NCBI GenBank assembly: GCA_028869325.1
Contig: JAGWST010000262.1
Location: forward strand, 1-10,514
Length of the DNA stretch: 10,514 bases
Reading direction: 5' to 3'
From: a bacterium
GTDB taxonomy: Bacteria > Vulcanimicrobiota > Vulcanimicrobiia > Vulcanimicrobiales > SCRA01
Shown here one piece after another: positions 1-5,869 of the stretch. Below the pieces are notes generated by a model that was given only the letters and a program-made list of their open reading frames with translations, was not told where the DNA came from and made no database searches. A program made the translations under genes and the position numbers. Position 1 is the first letter of the stretch; each line of letters starts with the position of its first letter.

Positions 1-1412
1 CCATCGTCGACGAGGTGGTGCTCTTCTTGGAGGGAAAACAGGGTGTCTTGCTCGAGCGCCTGCAGCGCGAGATGCAGAGCGCCTCGGAGGCCCTCAACTT
101 CGAGCAAGCCGCACATCTGCGCGATCGCATCGTCGCCGTTCATCGCGTGACGGAGCGCCAGAAGGTCGTCTGGCAGACGCGCGTCGACATGGATTTGATC
201 GCCGCCGCCTACGCCCAGGGGCATGCCTGCTTTCAAGTCTTCATGGTGCGCAGCGGAAAGCTGATCGGACAGGAGCACTTCATCGTCGAAGGCGGCTCCG
301 GCGATACCGCGGAGGCGCTCTTCGACGCCTTCCTCACGCAGTTCTACACGGCGCGCACGCCGATGCTCGATCGGGCGCCGGGGGCGTATCTGCCCACGGG
401 AACCAGTGCGCTGGACGTGCTGGCGCCCGTGGCCGAGCCGCGGCGTGCGCGCGCCGCGCGCGATGCCGCCGCGGCCGCCGTCCCCAAGGAGATCTTGGTC
501 GAGACGCTGCCGGTGGAGCGCGCGACCATCGAGCGCTGGCTCTCGCAGACAAAAGGACAGCGCGTGCGCGTGCTGTGGCCGCGGCGCGGCGTGCGCGCCG
601 ACTATCTGCGCATGGTGGCTGAGAACGCCGCCCAGAACCTGCGCGCCTTCCTCGCGCACCAGGAGCTGCAGGAGACCGCCTCGGCGCGCTCGCTCACGGA
701 GCTTGCGGCGGCCCTCGATCTGGCCGAGCCGCCGCGCCGCATCGAGTGCTACGACATCTCAAACATCCAGGGCACCAACGCCGTCGCCTCAATGGTCGTC
801 TTTCTCGACGGGCGCGCAAAGAAGGGCGAGTATCGCAAGTTTGCGATGCACTACGACAAGGGGCCGAACGACTTTGCGATGATGCAGGAGGCGCTGCGCC
901 GGCGACTGCGCTATCTCAAGCCAGAGAGCGTCGTCCAGAGCCCCGGCGTGGAACGCGAGCTGAGCAAGCGCGACCGTTTCTCCAAGCGCCCAGACCTGCT
1001 GCTGATCGACGGCGGCAAGGGACAGCTGGGCGCCGTGGTGGCGGTCTTAGAGGAACTCGATCTCTTCGGCATTCCGGTGGCCGGCCTGGCGAAGGAGCAC
1101 GAGTGGCTCTACCTGCCGGGGCAGGGCGAGCCGGTGGTCCTGCCGGCCGGCTCGCCGGCGCTGCACCTGGTGATGCGTATCCGCGACGAGGCCCACCGCT
1201 TTGCGATCACCTTCCACCGCCAGAAGCGCGCCAAGGCGATGACGATCAGCGCGCTCGACGTCGTCGAGGGGATCGGAGGCGTTCGCAAGCGTCGCCTGTT
1301 GAAGCAGTTCGGCTCGGTCGCGGGGATAAAGCGGGCGGCGCTCGAGGAGATCGCCGCCGTCAAAGGATTGACGCCTCAACTCGCTGCTCGCGTCAAGGAG
1401 GCGCTTGGATGA
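1..1412 (+). CDS. uvrC: Excinuclease ABC subunit C, 5'-truncated by window edge
   Basis: UvrC makes the two incisions flanking a DNA lesion in UvrABC nucleotide excision repair, in the cytoplasm. The frame is open to the left edge (first full codon at 3), so the N-terminal GIY-YIG nuclease domain that makes the 3' cut lies outside the window; 469 residues are visible. They begin with the tail of the GIY-YIG/linker region and a UVR domain (about nt 45-170) that contacts UvrB. The RNase H-like domain for the 5' cut follows, with its acidic/His motifs CYDISNIQG, LLIDGGKGQL and RDEAHRFAI. Two helix-hairpin-helix units end the protein (VVEGIGGVRKRRLL, AAVKGLTPQLAARV). A stretch of about 45 Ala/Arg/Pro-rich residues at nt 350-485, before the conserved PKEILV segment, looks longer than in typical UvrC. 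The stop codon overlaps the next start as ATGA, implying co-translation. Identification is firm. Confidence 0.97.
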   Translation, partial: IVDEVVLFLEGKQGVLLERLQREMQSASEALNFEQAAHLRDRIVAVHRVTERQKVVWQTRVDMDLIAAAYAQGHACFQVFMVRSGKLIGQEHFIVEGGSGDTAEALFDAFLTQFYTARTPMLDRAPGAYLPTGTSALDVLAPVAEPRRARAARDAAAAAVPKEILVETLPVERATIERWLSQTKGQRVRVLWPRRGVRADYLRMVAENAAQNLRAFLAHQELQETASARSLTELAAALDLAEPPRRIECYDISNIQGTNAVASMVVFLDGRAKKGEYRKFAMHYDKGPNDFAMMQEALRRRLRYLKPESVVQSPGVERELSKRDRFSKRPDLLLIDGGKGQLGAVVAVLEELDLFGIPVAGLAKEHEWLYLPGQGEPVVLPAGSPALHLVMRIRDEAHRFAITFHRQKRAKAMTISALDVVEGIGGVRKRRLLKQFGSVAGIKRAALEEIAAVKGLTPQLAARVKEALG

Positions 1413-1762
1413 ACCTGCTGCTCAGGCTCGCATTGAACGCCATCGCGTTGCTGGTGGTGGCTCACGTCGTCCCCGGGGTCCATTTGCACGGCGTGGTACC
1501 GACCCTCGTCGCGGCGCTTCTGCTGGGCGTGGTGAACGCGATCCTGCGGCCGATTCTGATCGTGCTCAGCTGTCCGATCGAGGTTCTGACCCTGGGCCTC
1601 TTCACGCTGGTGATCAATTCGCTGCTCTTCCTCTTCGTTGCACGGCTGGTTCCGGGCTTCGAGGTGGCGGGCTTCGCCGCGGCCTTCTGGGGTGCCATCG
1701 TGATGGCCACCGTCTCCTTCATCCTGGCGCTGATCTTCCCGGTCAGCCGCGCAACCGATTGA
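1409..1762 (+). CDS. Small four-helix membrane protein, YvlD / phage-holin-IV-like family (PF04020)
   Basis: The protein has 117 residues, nearly all hydrophobic, with four predicted membrane helices at about 2-21, 30-52, 58-80 and 86-110. The family signature is visible: a GVVNAILRPIL segment between helices, then LTLGLFTLVINSLLFLF and a VPGFEVAGF loop before the last helix. The family is annotated 'mycobacterial 4 TMS phage holin, superfamily IV' but is a common chromosomal gene (YvlD in Bacillus) of unknown molecular role, sometimes tied to envelope stress. Nothing here suggests a phage. The ATG start is preceded by a perfect AAGGAGG Shine-Dalgarno sequence at 1395-1401 with a 7-base spacer, and the start overlaps the uvrC stop by 4 bases. 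The family call is good; the function is unknown. Confidence 0.88.
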   Translation: MNLLLRLALNAIALLVVAHVVPGVHLHGVVPTLVAALLLGVVNAILRPILIVLSCPIEVLTLGLFTLVINSLLFLFVARLVPGFEVAGFAAAFWGAIVMATVSFILALIFPVSRATD

Positions 1763-1788
1763 CGAGAGGCGCGGGTCTAGAGTACTGT
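1759..1788 (+). promoter_or_regulatory. Candidate ssrA promoter
   Basis: TTGACG (1759-1764, 5/6 match to the sigma70 -35) is followed after 18 bases by TACTGT (1783-1788, 4/6 match to -10). This predicts a start near 1795, about 20 bases before the mature tmRNA 5' end at 1815, leaving a short leader for RNase P to remove. The -35 overlaps the TGA stop of the preceding membrane-protein gene. The placement is plausible but is inferred from sequence only. Confidence 0.5.
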
Positions 1789-1814
1789 AGGTAGGCGTAT
1801 CGACGGCCAAACGC

Positions 1815-2169
1815 GGGGGTGAATCAGCTTCGACGTTGGGGTTCGGCGATATGGTAGCAGGCCGAGCTGCGAGCTCTCGTAAAACGATCGCACGGCAACA
1901 AACGCCAACAACGAATACGCTCTGGCTGCCTAATCTAGGCTAGTCACGGCCCCGGGGATGTCGCCGATGCAGGCCCCGGAAGCCGTCATCAAGTTCGGCT
2001 GGCATGCGAGACGGCGCCCCCGACCGCATGCGAGATCTGTGGGGCTGCTGCGCAGGGTAAGCCCCGTTCCGAGACGTCCCCGCGAGTAAGGTAAATTCGG
2101 AGCTGAGCCTGGAGAAGCCGATCGCGCGGTTCCAGCGGACCCGGGTGGCAGTGCCCGGCACCTCCACCA
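1815..2169 (+). ncRNA. ssrA: Transfer-messenger RNA (tmRNA, SsrA), one-piece
   Basis: tmRNA rescues ribosomes stalled on broken mRNAs, adding a degradation tag with the help of SmpB and EF-Tu. The 355-base gene is recognised by a 5' end GGGGGTGAATCAGCTTCGACG-like block, the conserved GGCCGAG and CTCGTAAAA segments, an internal tag reading frame ending in YALAA-stop, and a 3' end with an encoded CCA. The acceptor stem is complete: GGGGGTG (1815-1821) pairs over 7 bp (one G-U) with CACCTCC (2159-2165), leaving A2166 as discriminator and CCA at 2167-2169. The T-stem is 5 perfect pairs (CCGGG 2141-2145 with CCCGG 2154-2158) but encloses an 8-base loop TGGCAGTG instead of the usual 7-base TTCRA-type loop. 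A strong terminator follows directly. It is not permuted or intron-split. The assignment is firm. Confidence 0.95.
1895..1933 (+). other. tmRNA proteolysis-tag reading frame
   Basis: In-frame codons from GCA at 1895 to the TAA at 1931-1933 give the tag ATNANNEYALAA. The YALAA end matches the consensus recognised by ClpXP and similar proteases, since the stalled peptide is expected to be degraded after tagging. The resume codon is inferred as GCA because most tags start with Ala or Gly; an earlier in-frame codon (ACG or CGC just upstream) cannot be excluded from sequence alone. Confidence 0.82.
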
Positions 2170-2177
2170 TCTAGGGC

Positions 2178-2218
2178 GGCGAGGTCCACGCAAGCGCGTT
2201 GGACCTCGCCCGTTTTTT
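2178..2218 (+). terminator. Rho-independent terminator of ssrA
   Basis: An 11-bp perfect stem, GGCGAGGTCCA (2178-2188) with TGGACCTCGCC (2200-2210), encloses an 11-base loop and is followed by six T residues (2213-2218). It begins 9 bases after the tmRNA CCA end and so terminates the ssrA transcript. It also insulates the downstream envelope operon from read-through. Confidence 0.93.
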
Positions 2219-2397
2219 AGCGCGCGCTGCGTTGTGACGATCCTCACCTGCGGCCTCACGAGCGGAGAACCCGCCGGCCGGCCGGTACGCATCCGCTCGC
2301 AAACGTTGCGGAGAGACCGATAACTCTCGTATGTGAGCGACGGCTCTCCCGATGAGGCAAAGGCCGAGCGCCCGCGGAAAGCGAACGTTCGTACCCC
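2219..2397 (+). promoter_or_regulatory. Intergenic leader of the gerMN-amidase-murI operon
   Basis: These 179 bases have no convincing gene. TTGCGG (2306-2311) lies 18 bases before TATGTG (2330-2335), a weak sigma70-like pair that could drive the operon with a start near 2342. GGAGAG (2310-2315) and CTCTCC (2344-2349) form an inverted repeat around the possible -10, with an alternative inner GAGAG/CTCTC hairpin. I do not recognise a known riboswitch. The evidence for the promoter is weak. Confidence 0.25.
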
Positions 2398-2901
2398 GTG
2401 AGAATCGCGCGGCTTCTCGGCGGGCTGGCCCTGGTGGTGGTTATCGCCATCGGCGTTCATGCTTGGCTCACCAGAAATCCCGCCGTGTCGGGCAATCAGA
2501 TCACGGTGTACTACGTGCGCGCCAGCGACGAGCACGTCGTGCCGTGGCCCGTCTCGCTTGGTCCGGCTCGCGATCTCAAGAGCATCGCTTTCTACGCCGC
2601 GACCCAGTGCGTCGCGGGGCCGCCATCGACCATCAGCGACGTCGTGCGATTTCCGCAGGGAACTCACGTGCTCTCCGTCGACGTTGCCGGTGGGACGGCA
2701 ACCGTCGATATCTCGAAAGAGGTCGAGAGTCTGGTCGGCGGCGGTCTCCAGGAGAGTGCCGAGTTCAAGGCGCTCGTCTGGACGATGACTACGTTGCCAG
2801 AGATCCGCGCCGTGCAGGTGCTGGTTGATGGGCGGCGTCTCCCCACGCTCCCCGGAGGTCACCTTGAACTCGACGAACCGTTGTCACGCTCGAGTTGGTA
2901 G
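2398..2901 (+). CDS. GerMN-domain protein, membrane-anchored or secreted
   Basis: The 167-residue protein starts with a short basic N-terminus and a hydrophobic helix (about 5-23) that acts as a signal anchor or signal peptide; no lipobox cysteine is present. A single GerMN domain (PF10646) follows from about residue 37 to 155. It is recognised by ITVYYVRASDEHVVPW, the VAGPPS turn, FPQGTHVLSVDVAGGTATVDIS, the ALVWTMTTLPEIRAVQVLVDG helix-strand and a GGHLELDEPLSR end. The domain was named from the spore-germination protein GerM but is widespread in non-sporulating bacteria, typically outside the membrane and next to cell-wall amidases, as here; its biochemical role is unsettled. The GTG start has no clear Shine-Dalgarno sequence. 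The gene overlaps the amidase by 38 bases, so translation is probably coupled. The domain call is firm; the function is inferred from context. Confidence 0.88.
   Translation: MRIARLLGGLALVVVIAIGVHAWLTRNPAVSGNQITVYYVRASDEHVVPWPVSLGPARDLKSIAFYAATQCVAGPPSTISDVVRFPQGTHVLSVDVAGGTATVDISKEVESLVGGGLQESAEFKALVWTMTTLPEIRAVQVLVDGRRLPTLPGGHLELDEPLSRSSW
2854..2858 (+). promoter_or_regulatory. Shine-Dalgarno setting a TTG start for the amidase
   Basis: GGAGG lies 5 bases before TTG at 2864-2866, inside the end of the GerMN gene. The frame also has TTG and ATG codons at 2825 and 2828, but those lack a good ribosome site. Starting at 2864 puts the basic-hydrophobic signal peptide right at the N-terminus, so 2864 is preferred. 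Confidence 0.75.
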
Positions 2902-5005
2902 CGCGCTCGTCGCGCTCCTGATCGCCCTGCTCGCGTTCGCCTTGCCGCACGCGGTCCGCGCGCAGAGCGGCGGCACCGTCGTCGTCTCGCTCCAGGGAGG
3001 CCACTTTCAGCTTCAGACCATCGACAACGTCAACGGCGCGCTCGCCGTCTCGGTCCGCGACCCAGGCCTGGGTAACCTGTTGCGCAGCGCCGGCGCATCC
3101 ATCCAGTGGCATCCGGGCGAGTCGTATATCGTGGTCACCGCCGCCGATCGCCGCGTCATCACGATGACCCTTGGAGACTCGCACATCAACGCCGGCGGCG
3201 TGCTGCAGAGCCTACCCTTCGCGCCCTACACGGACGGCGGCGAGGCCTTCGTGCCGTTCGATGCGATGGCGCGTGCGCTCTATCTCTCGCCGTCGCACGT
3301 GGAGAACGGCCAGATCGATCTGCGCCCGCTGCTGGCGAGCCTGGAGATCGTCCGCGACGGCCAGCGCACGGTGGTCATCCTCCACGGCGGGGCGACGCTG
3401 CGCTTTCGGCGCGTGCTCGACCGGCCGGAGCGCTTCGAGATCGCGCTGCCGGACTTCACCTCGCGGCTGGACCCCGTGCAGCGCGTCGATGCGCCCGGGC
3501 TCGCTAGCCTGCGCATCGGCGAGAAGCGCGGCACCTTCGAGTCGGCGACGATCGTGACGTTCTCCGCCTCGCGCGACTCGATCCACGAGATCCTTCCCGG
3601 CCCATCGACCTCGGAGCTGGTGATCGCCTTCGGCACGCGCGGCGTGGCCCTCGACGCCCCTCTGCCCGCGCAGCGCACGGCGCGCATCCCGCTCAAACCG
3701 CTTGCGCCGCCGCCGCCCGTGGCGGTCAACCGTCCGCAGGGGGCCGGATCGCCGGCGGCCCCCGCCCCGCCGGCGGCCACGCCCGCCCCGCCCGCGGCTT
3801 CGCTGGGCGGTCCACTTCCGGAGCCGCTGGACTCGAACGCTCCGAGCGCACCCGCGCAAGCGCCGAGCGCGACCCCTGCGCCGGCGGCCACGCCCGCGCC
3901 CGCGGCCCACGTCACGGGCTACAGCGTGCAGCCCGTCGATGACGGCATCCGCCTCACGTTGAACGTGACGGGGACGGCCGTCTACGAGTGGCACCAACTG
4001 CGCGACAACCGCTTCTACGTCGACGTGCACAACGCGATTCTGGATATCCCGCCGCAGGACCGAGATATGGACCAGAACATCGTCGCCGTGCGCACGGTGC
4101 GCCTCCACCAGTTTCAGAAGGCGCCCGAGCCGGTGGTGCGCGTCGCCTTCGATCTGGGAGCCGACGATCGCGTAACCGTGACGCCCGGCGCCGGTTCGGT
4201 GGTGCTCTTCGCCCCCGGGGCGCCGGTGGTCGGCGCGCGCATCGGCTCCGGGCGAGTCGGCCCCACCTTCGCCGACGACAGCACGGCTGACGGGACGCTG
4301 GCCGAGAGCGGCTTGACGGTTGGCGGCCAGCCGGCGTCGCAGCAGAGAACGGCCTGGGCCGGCGGGACGAACTCGAAGCTGATCGTGATCGATCCTGGGC
4401 ACGGCGGCTCCGATCCGGGTGCGCAGAATCCGGCCGCCGGCCTGGTCGAGAAGAGCCTCACGCTCAACATCTCGCGCAGGCTGAAGAGCATCCTGGAGGC
4501 CGAAGGCTGGCAGGTGGTGATGACCCGCGACTCGGACCACGACGTGGGGTACGCCTTCGACTCCGACAAGGTGGAGCTGCAGGCCCGCGCCGACGTCGCC
4601 AACAAGCGCGGCGCGCGGATGTTCGTCAGCATCCACATCAACAGCTTCACCTCCTCGGGCCTCGACGGCACGACGACGTACTACTACAAGCCGCAGGATC
4701 TCTCGCTGGCCAACAGCATCGACCGTTCGCTCTCGGCGCTCTCCACCAAAGACGACGGGGTGCGTAAGGCCAACTTCTACGTGCTGCACCACACCACGAT
4801 GCCCTCCGTATTGGTCGAGGTGGCCTTCCTCTCGAATCCGGGCGACGCGCGCCTGCTGCAGTCGCCGGAGTTTCTCCAGGAGGTTGCCAAGGACATCGGC
4901 AAGGGCATCGACAACTACGCCGGCTCGAACGGCGCGCCCTCACAGAACGCGCCGCAGACCACCGGCGACGTCGGTGACGCAGGGGACACGGGAAGCGCGA
5001 AGTGA
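2864..5005 (+). CDS. Secreted N-acetylmuramoyl-L-alanine amidase with AMIN domains (Amidase_3)
   Basis: This zinc enzyme cleaves the bond between N-acetylmuramic acid and L-alanine in peptidoglycan, outside the cytoplasmic membrane. From the TTG at 2864 it has 713 residues. The order is: signal peptide 1-33 (AVRA|Q cleavage likely); a copper-amine-oxidase-N-like domain about 45-165; a first AMIN-like domain about 170-275; a Pro/Ala-rich linker 276-350; a second AMIN domain about 351-450 for wall or septal targeting; a flexible linker; and the Amidase_3 catalytic domain about 505-690. All expected ligand/catalytic residues are present: His513 in DPGHGG, Glu529 in LVEKS, His591 in SIHINS and Glu652 in LVEVAFLSN. 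The protein is longer than E. coli AmiC (about 417 residues) because of the extra N-terminal domains. It overlaps the GerMN gene by 38 bases and murI by 4 (GTGA). No clear regulatory helix interrupts the catalytic domain, though I cannot exclude one. The call is firm. Confidence 0.95.
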   Translation: MNSTNRCHARVGSALVALLIALLAFALPHAVRAQSGGTVVVSLQGGHFQLQTIDNVNGALAVSVRDPGLGNLLRSAGASIQWHPGESYIVVTAADRRVITMTLGDSHINAGGVLQSLPFAPYTDGGEAFVPFDAMARALYLSPSHVENGQIDLRPLLASLEIVRDGQRTVVILHGGATLRFRRVLDRPERFEIALPDFTSRLDPVQRVDAPGLASLRIGEKRGTFESATIVTFSASRDSIHEILPGPSTSELVIAFGTRGVALDAPLPAQRTARIPLKPLAPPPPVAVNRPQGAGSPAAPAPPAATPAPPAASLGGPLPEPLDSNAPSAPAQAPSATPAPAATPAPAAHVTGYSVQPVDDGIRLTLNVTGTAVYEWHQLRDNRFYVDVHNAILDIPPQDRDMDQNIVAVRTVRLHQFQKAPEPVVRVAFDLGADDRVTVTPGAGSVVLFAPGAPVVGARIGSGRVGPTFADDSTADGTLAESGLTVGGQPASQQRTAWAGGTNSKLIVIDPGHGGSDPGAQNPAAGLVEKSLTLNISRRLKSILEAEGWQVVMTRDSDHDVGYAFDSDKVELQARADVANKRGARMFVSIHINSFTSSGLDGTTTYYYKPQDLSLANSIDRSLSALSTKDDGVRKANFYVLHHTTMPSVLVEVAFLSNPGDARLLQSPEFLQEVAKDIGKGIDNYAGSNGAPSQNAPQTTGDVGDAGDTGSAK
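3690..3912 (+). repeat. Pro/Ala-rich low-complexity linker inside the amidase gene
   Basis: About 75 codons are almost entirely Pro, Ala, Thr, Ser and Gly, with degenerate ATPAP-type units. At DNA level CCGGCGGCCACGCCCGC occurs twice, at 3770-3786 (last base differs in phase) and 3881-3897. This looks like local slippage expansion of a flexible wall-spanning linker between the two AMIN domains. Confidence 0.7.
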
Positions 5006-5769
5006 TCGCCATCTTCGATTCGGGCCTGGGCGGCCTCAGCGTGCTCGCGCGCGTGCGCGAGGCGCTGCCGCTGCAAGACGTCGTCTACCTGGCCGATCAA
5101 GCGCGCGTGCCCTACGGTGACCGTGGGCTCGAGGAGATCCACGCCTACGCCGTGGAGAACTTCGCCTTCCTCGAGCGGATGGGAGGCGATCTTATCGTCG
5201 TTGGCTGCAACACCAGCTGCGCGGCGGCGCAGCTCTACGGCTGGCCGACGGGGCTCCCGCTGCTCGACCTCTTCGACGCGGCCGGCGAGGCCGTCGCGGC
5301 TGCCGGCGTCGGTGAGGCTGTGGTCTTGGCGACCGCGGCCACCGTGCGCAGCGGCGGATATGCGCGCTCCATCACGCGCAACGCGCCGCAGGTACGGGTG
5401 CGCGAGGTGGCCGCTCCGGAGCTCGTGCCGCTGGTCGAGGCGGGTGAGTCCGGCTCCCCGCGGGCGTTCGCCGCCGTCTCCCGCATCGTCCGGCCGCTGG
5501 GCGGCGTGGAGTCGATCGTCTACGGCTGCACGCACTACCCGTTCCTGGAGCGCCATCTGCGCACGCTGCTCCCCGCGACGAGATTCATCGACCCCGCCGA
5601 GCAGCAGGCTCGCAACGCCGCGCAGGCCGTCCGCGGCTTGGGGCTGCGCGACGAGGCCGGCGAGGTTCGCCTCTACACCACCGGGGATCCCGAGGCGTTC
5701 CGTCGAGGCGTGGAGGCGCTGGTGGGTCCCATCGGCGCCGTCGCCCGCGCACCGCTAGCAGGCGTCTGA
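5002..5769 (+). CDS. murI: Glutamate racemase
   Basis: MurI interconverts L- and D-glutamate without a cofactor, supplying the D-Glu that MurD adds to UDP-MurNAc-L-Ala in the cytoplasm. The 255-residue length is typical. The Asp/Glu racemase features are present: IFDSGLGGLSV at the start (Asp6, Ser7), VPYG (residues 36-39), and the two catalytic cysteines, Cys69 in VGCNTS and Cys176 in YGCTHYP. The first motif reads CNTSCAAA rather than the common CNTATA. The GTG start overlaps the amidase stop as GTGA, with GGAAG at 4991-4995 as a likely ribosome site. Its place behind GerMN and the amidase makes a coherent cell-wall operon. No alternative function is likely; hydantoin or aspartate racemases of the superfamily have different motif contexts. 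Confidence 0.96.
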   Translation: MIAIFDSGLGGLSVLARVREALPLQDVVYLADQARVPYGDRGLEEIHAYAVENFAFLERMGGDLIVVGCNTSCAAAQLYGWPTGLPLLDLFDAAGEAVAAAGVGEAVVLATAATVRSGGYARSITRNAPQVRVREVAAPELVPLVEAGESGSPRAFAAVSRIVRPLGGVESIVYGCTHYPFLERHLRTLLPATRFIDPAEQQARNAAQAVRGLGLRDEAGEVRLYTTGDPEAFRRGVEALVGPIGAVARAPLAGV

Positions 5770-5780
5770 CCTCTCGCGCC

Positions 5781-5810
5781 AAAGGTGCGCGCCCAGCCGC
5801 AGCGCCCTTT
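5781..5810. terminator. Weak hairpin after murI
   Basis: AAAGG-T-GCGC (5781-5790) can pair with GCGCCCTTT (5802-5810), giving 9 bp with one bulged T and an 11-base loop. It lies 12 bases past the murI stop at the convergent junction, with only a short T run after it. It could end the murI operon or, from the other strand, the PAP2-like gene, but it is a weak candidate. Confidence 0.35.
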
Positions 5811-5837
5811 ACTTTGCAATGCAAAGTATGATATAAC
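5808..5837 (+). promoter_or_regulatory. Orphan promoter-like sequence at a convergent junction
   Basis: TTTACT (5808-5813, 4/6 to -35), an 18-base spacer, and TATAAC (5832-5837, 5/6 to -10) preceded by TGA (extended -10) predict plus-strand transcription from about 5844. No plus-strand gene follows; transcription would run antisense to the PAP2-like gene. The match is good for a GC-rich genome, but function is inferred. Confidence 0.5.
5811..5827. promoter_or_regulatory. Operator-like palindrome, copy 1
   Basis: ACTTTGCAATGCAAAGT is a perfect dyad: two 8-base arms around a central A. It is strikingly AT-rich against the surrounding sequence and covers the -35/spacer of the predicted promoter at 5808-5837. 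Size and symmetry fit a dimeric helix-turn-helix repressor; no regulator gene is visible in the window. Confidence 0.65.
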
Positions 5838-5852
5838 TTTGCACCGTAAAGT
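5836..5852. promoter_or_regulatory. Operator-like palindrome, copy 2
   Basis: ACTTTGCACCGTAAAGT repeats the upstream dyad: the left arm is identical and the right arm matches at 6 of 8 bases. The dyad centres are 25 bases apart (5819 and 5844), and this copy covers the predicted transcription start, as expected for a repressor site. Confidence 0.6.
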
Positions 5853-5869
5853 TCTTATCCCCCGTGGAA

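Noticed and set aside
1409..1762. Holin-family name as evidence of a prophage
   Set aside because: The PF04020/YvlD family is mostly chromosomal and no phage gene, integrase or attachment site is near. Although tmRNA genes are common integration sites, no duplicate 3' end of ssrA is seen.
2219..2397. A cis-acting riboswitch, for example c-di-AMP or c-di-GMP, before the cell-wall operon
   Set aside because: I looked for the conserved cores of these classes and did not find them; only weak hairpins are present.
1930..2862. Minus-strand open frame of 310 codons across the tmRNA and GerMN gene
   Set aside because: It crosses a structured RNA, its terminator and a good gene on the other strand, and shows no family signature.
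3212..4792. Minus-strand open frame of 526 codons opposite the amidase
   Set aside because: Arg/His/Gly-rich shadow of the amidase codons without any recognisable motif.
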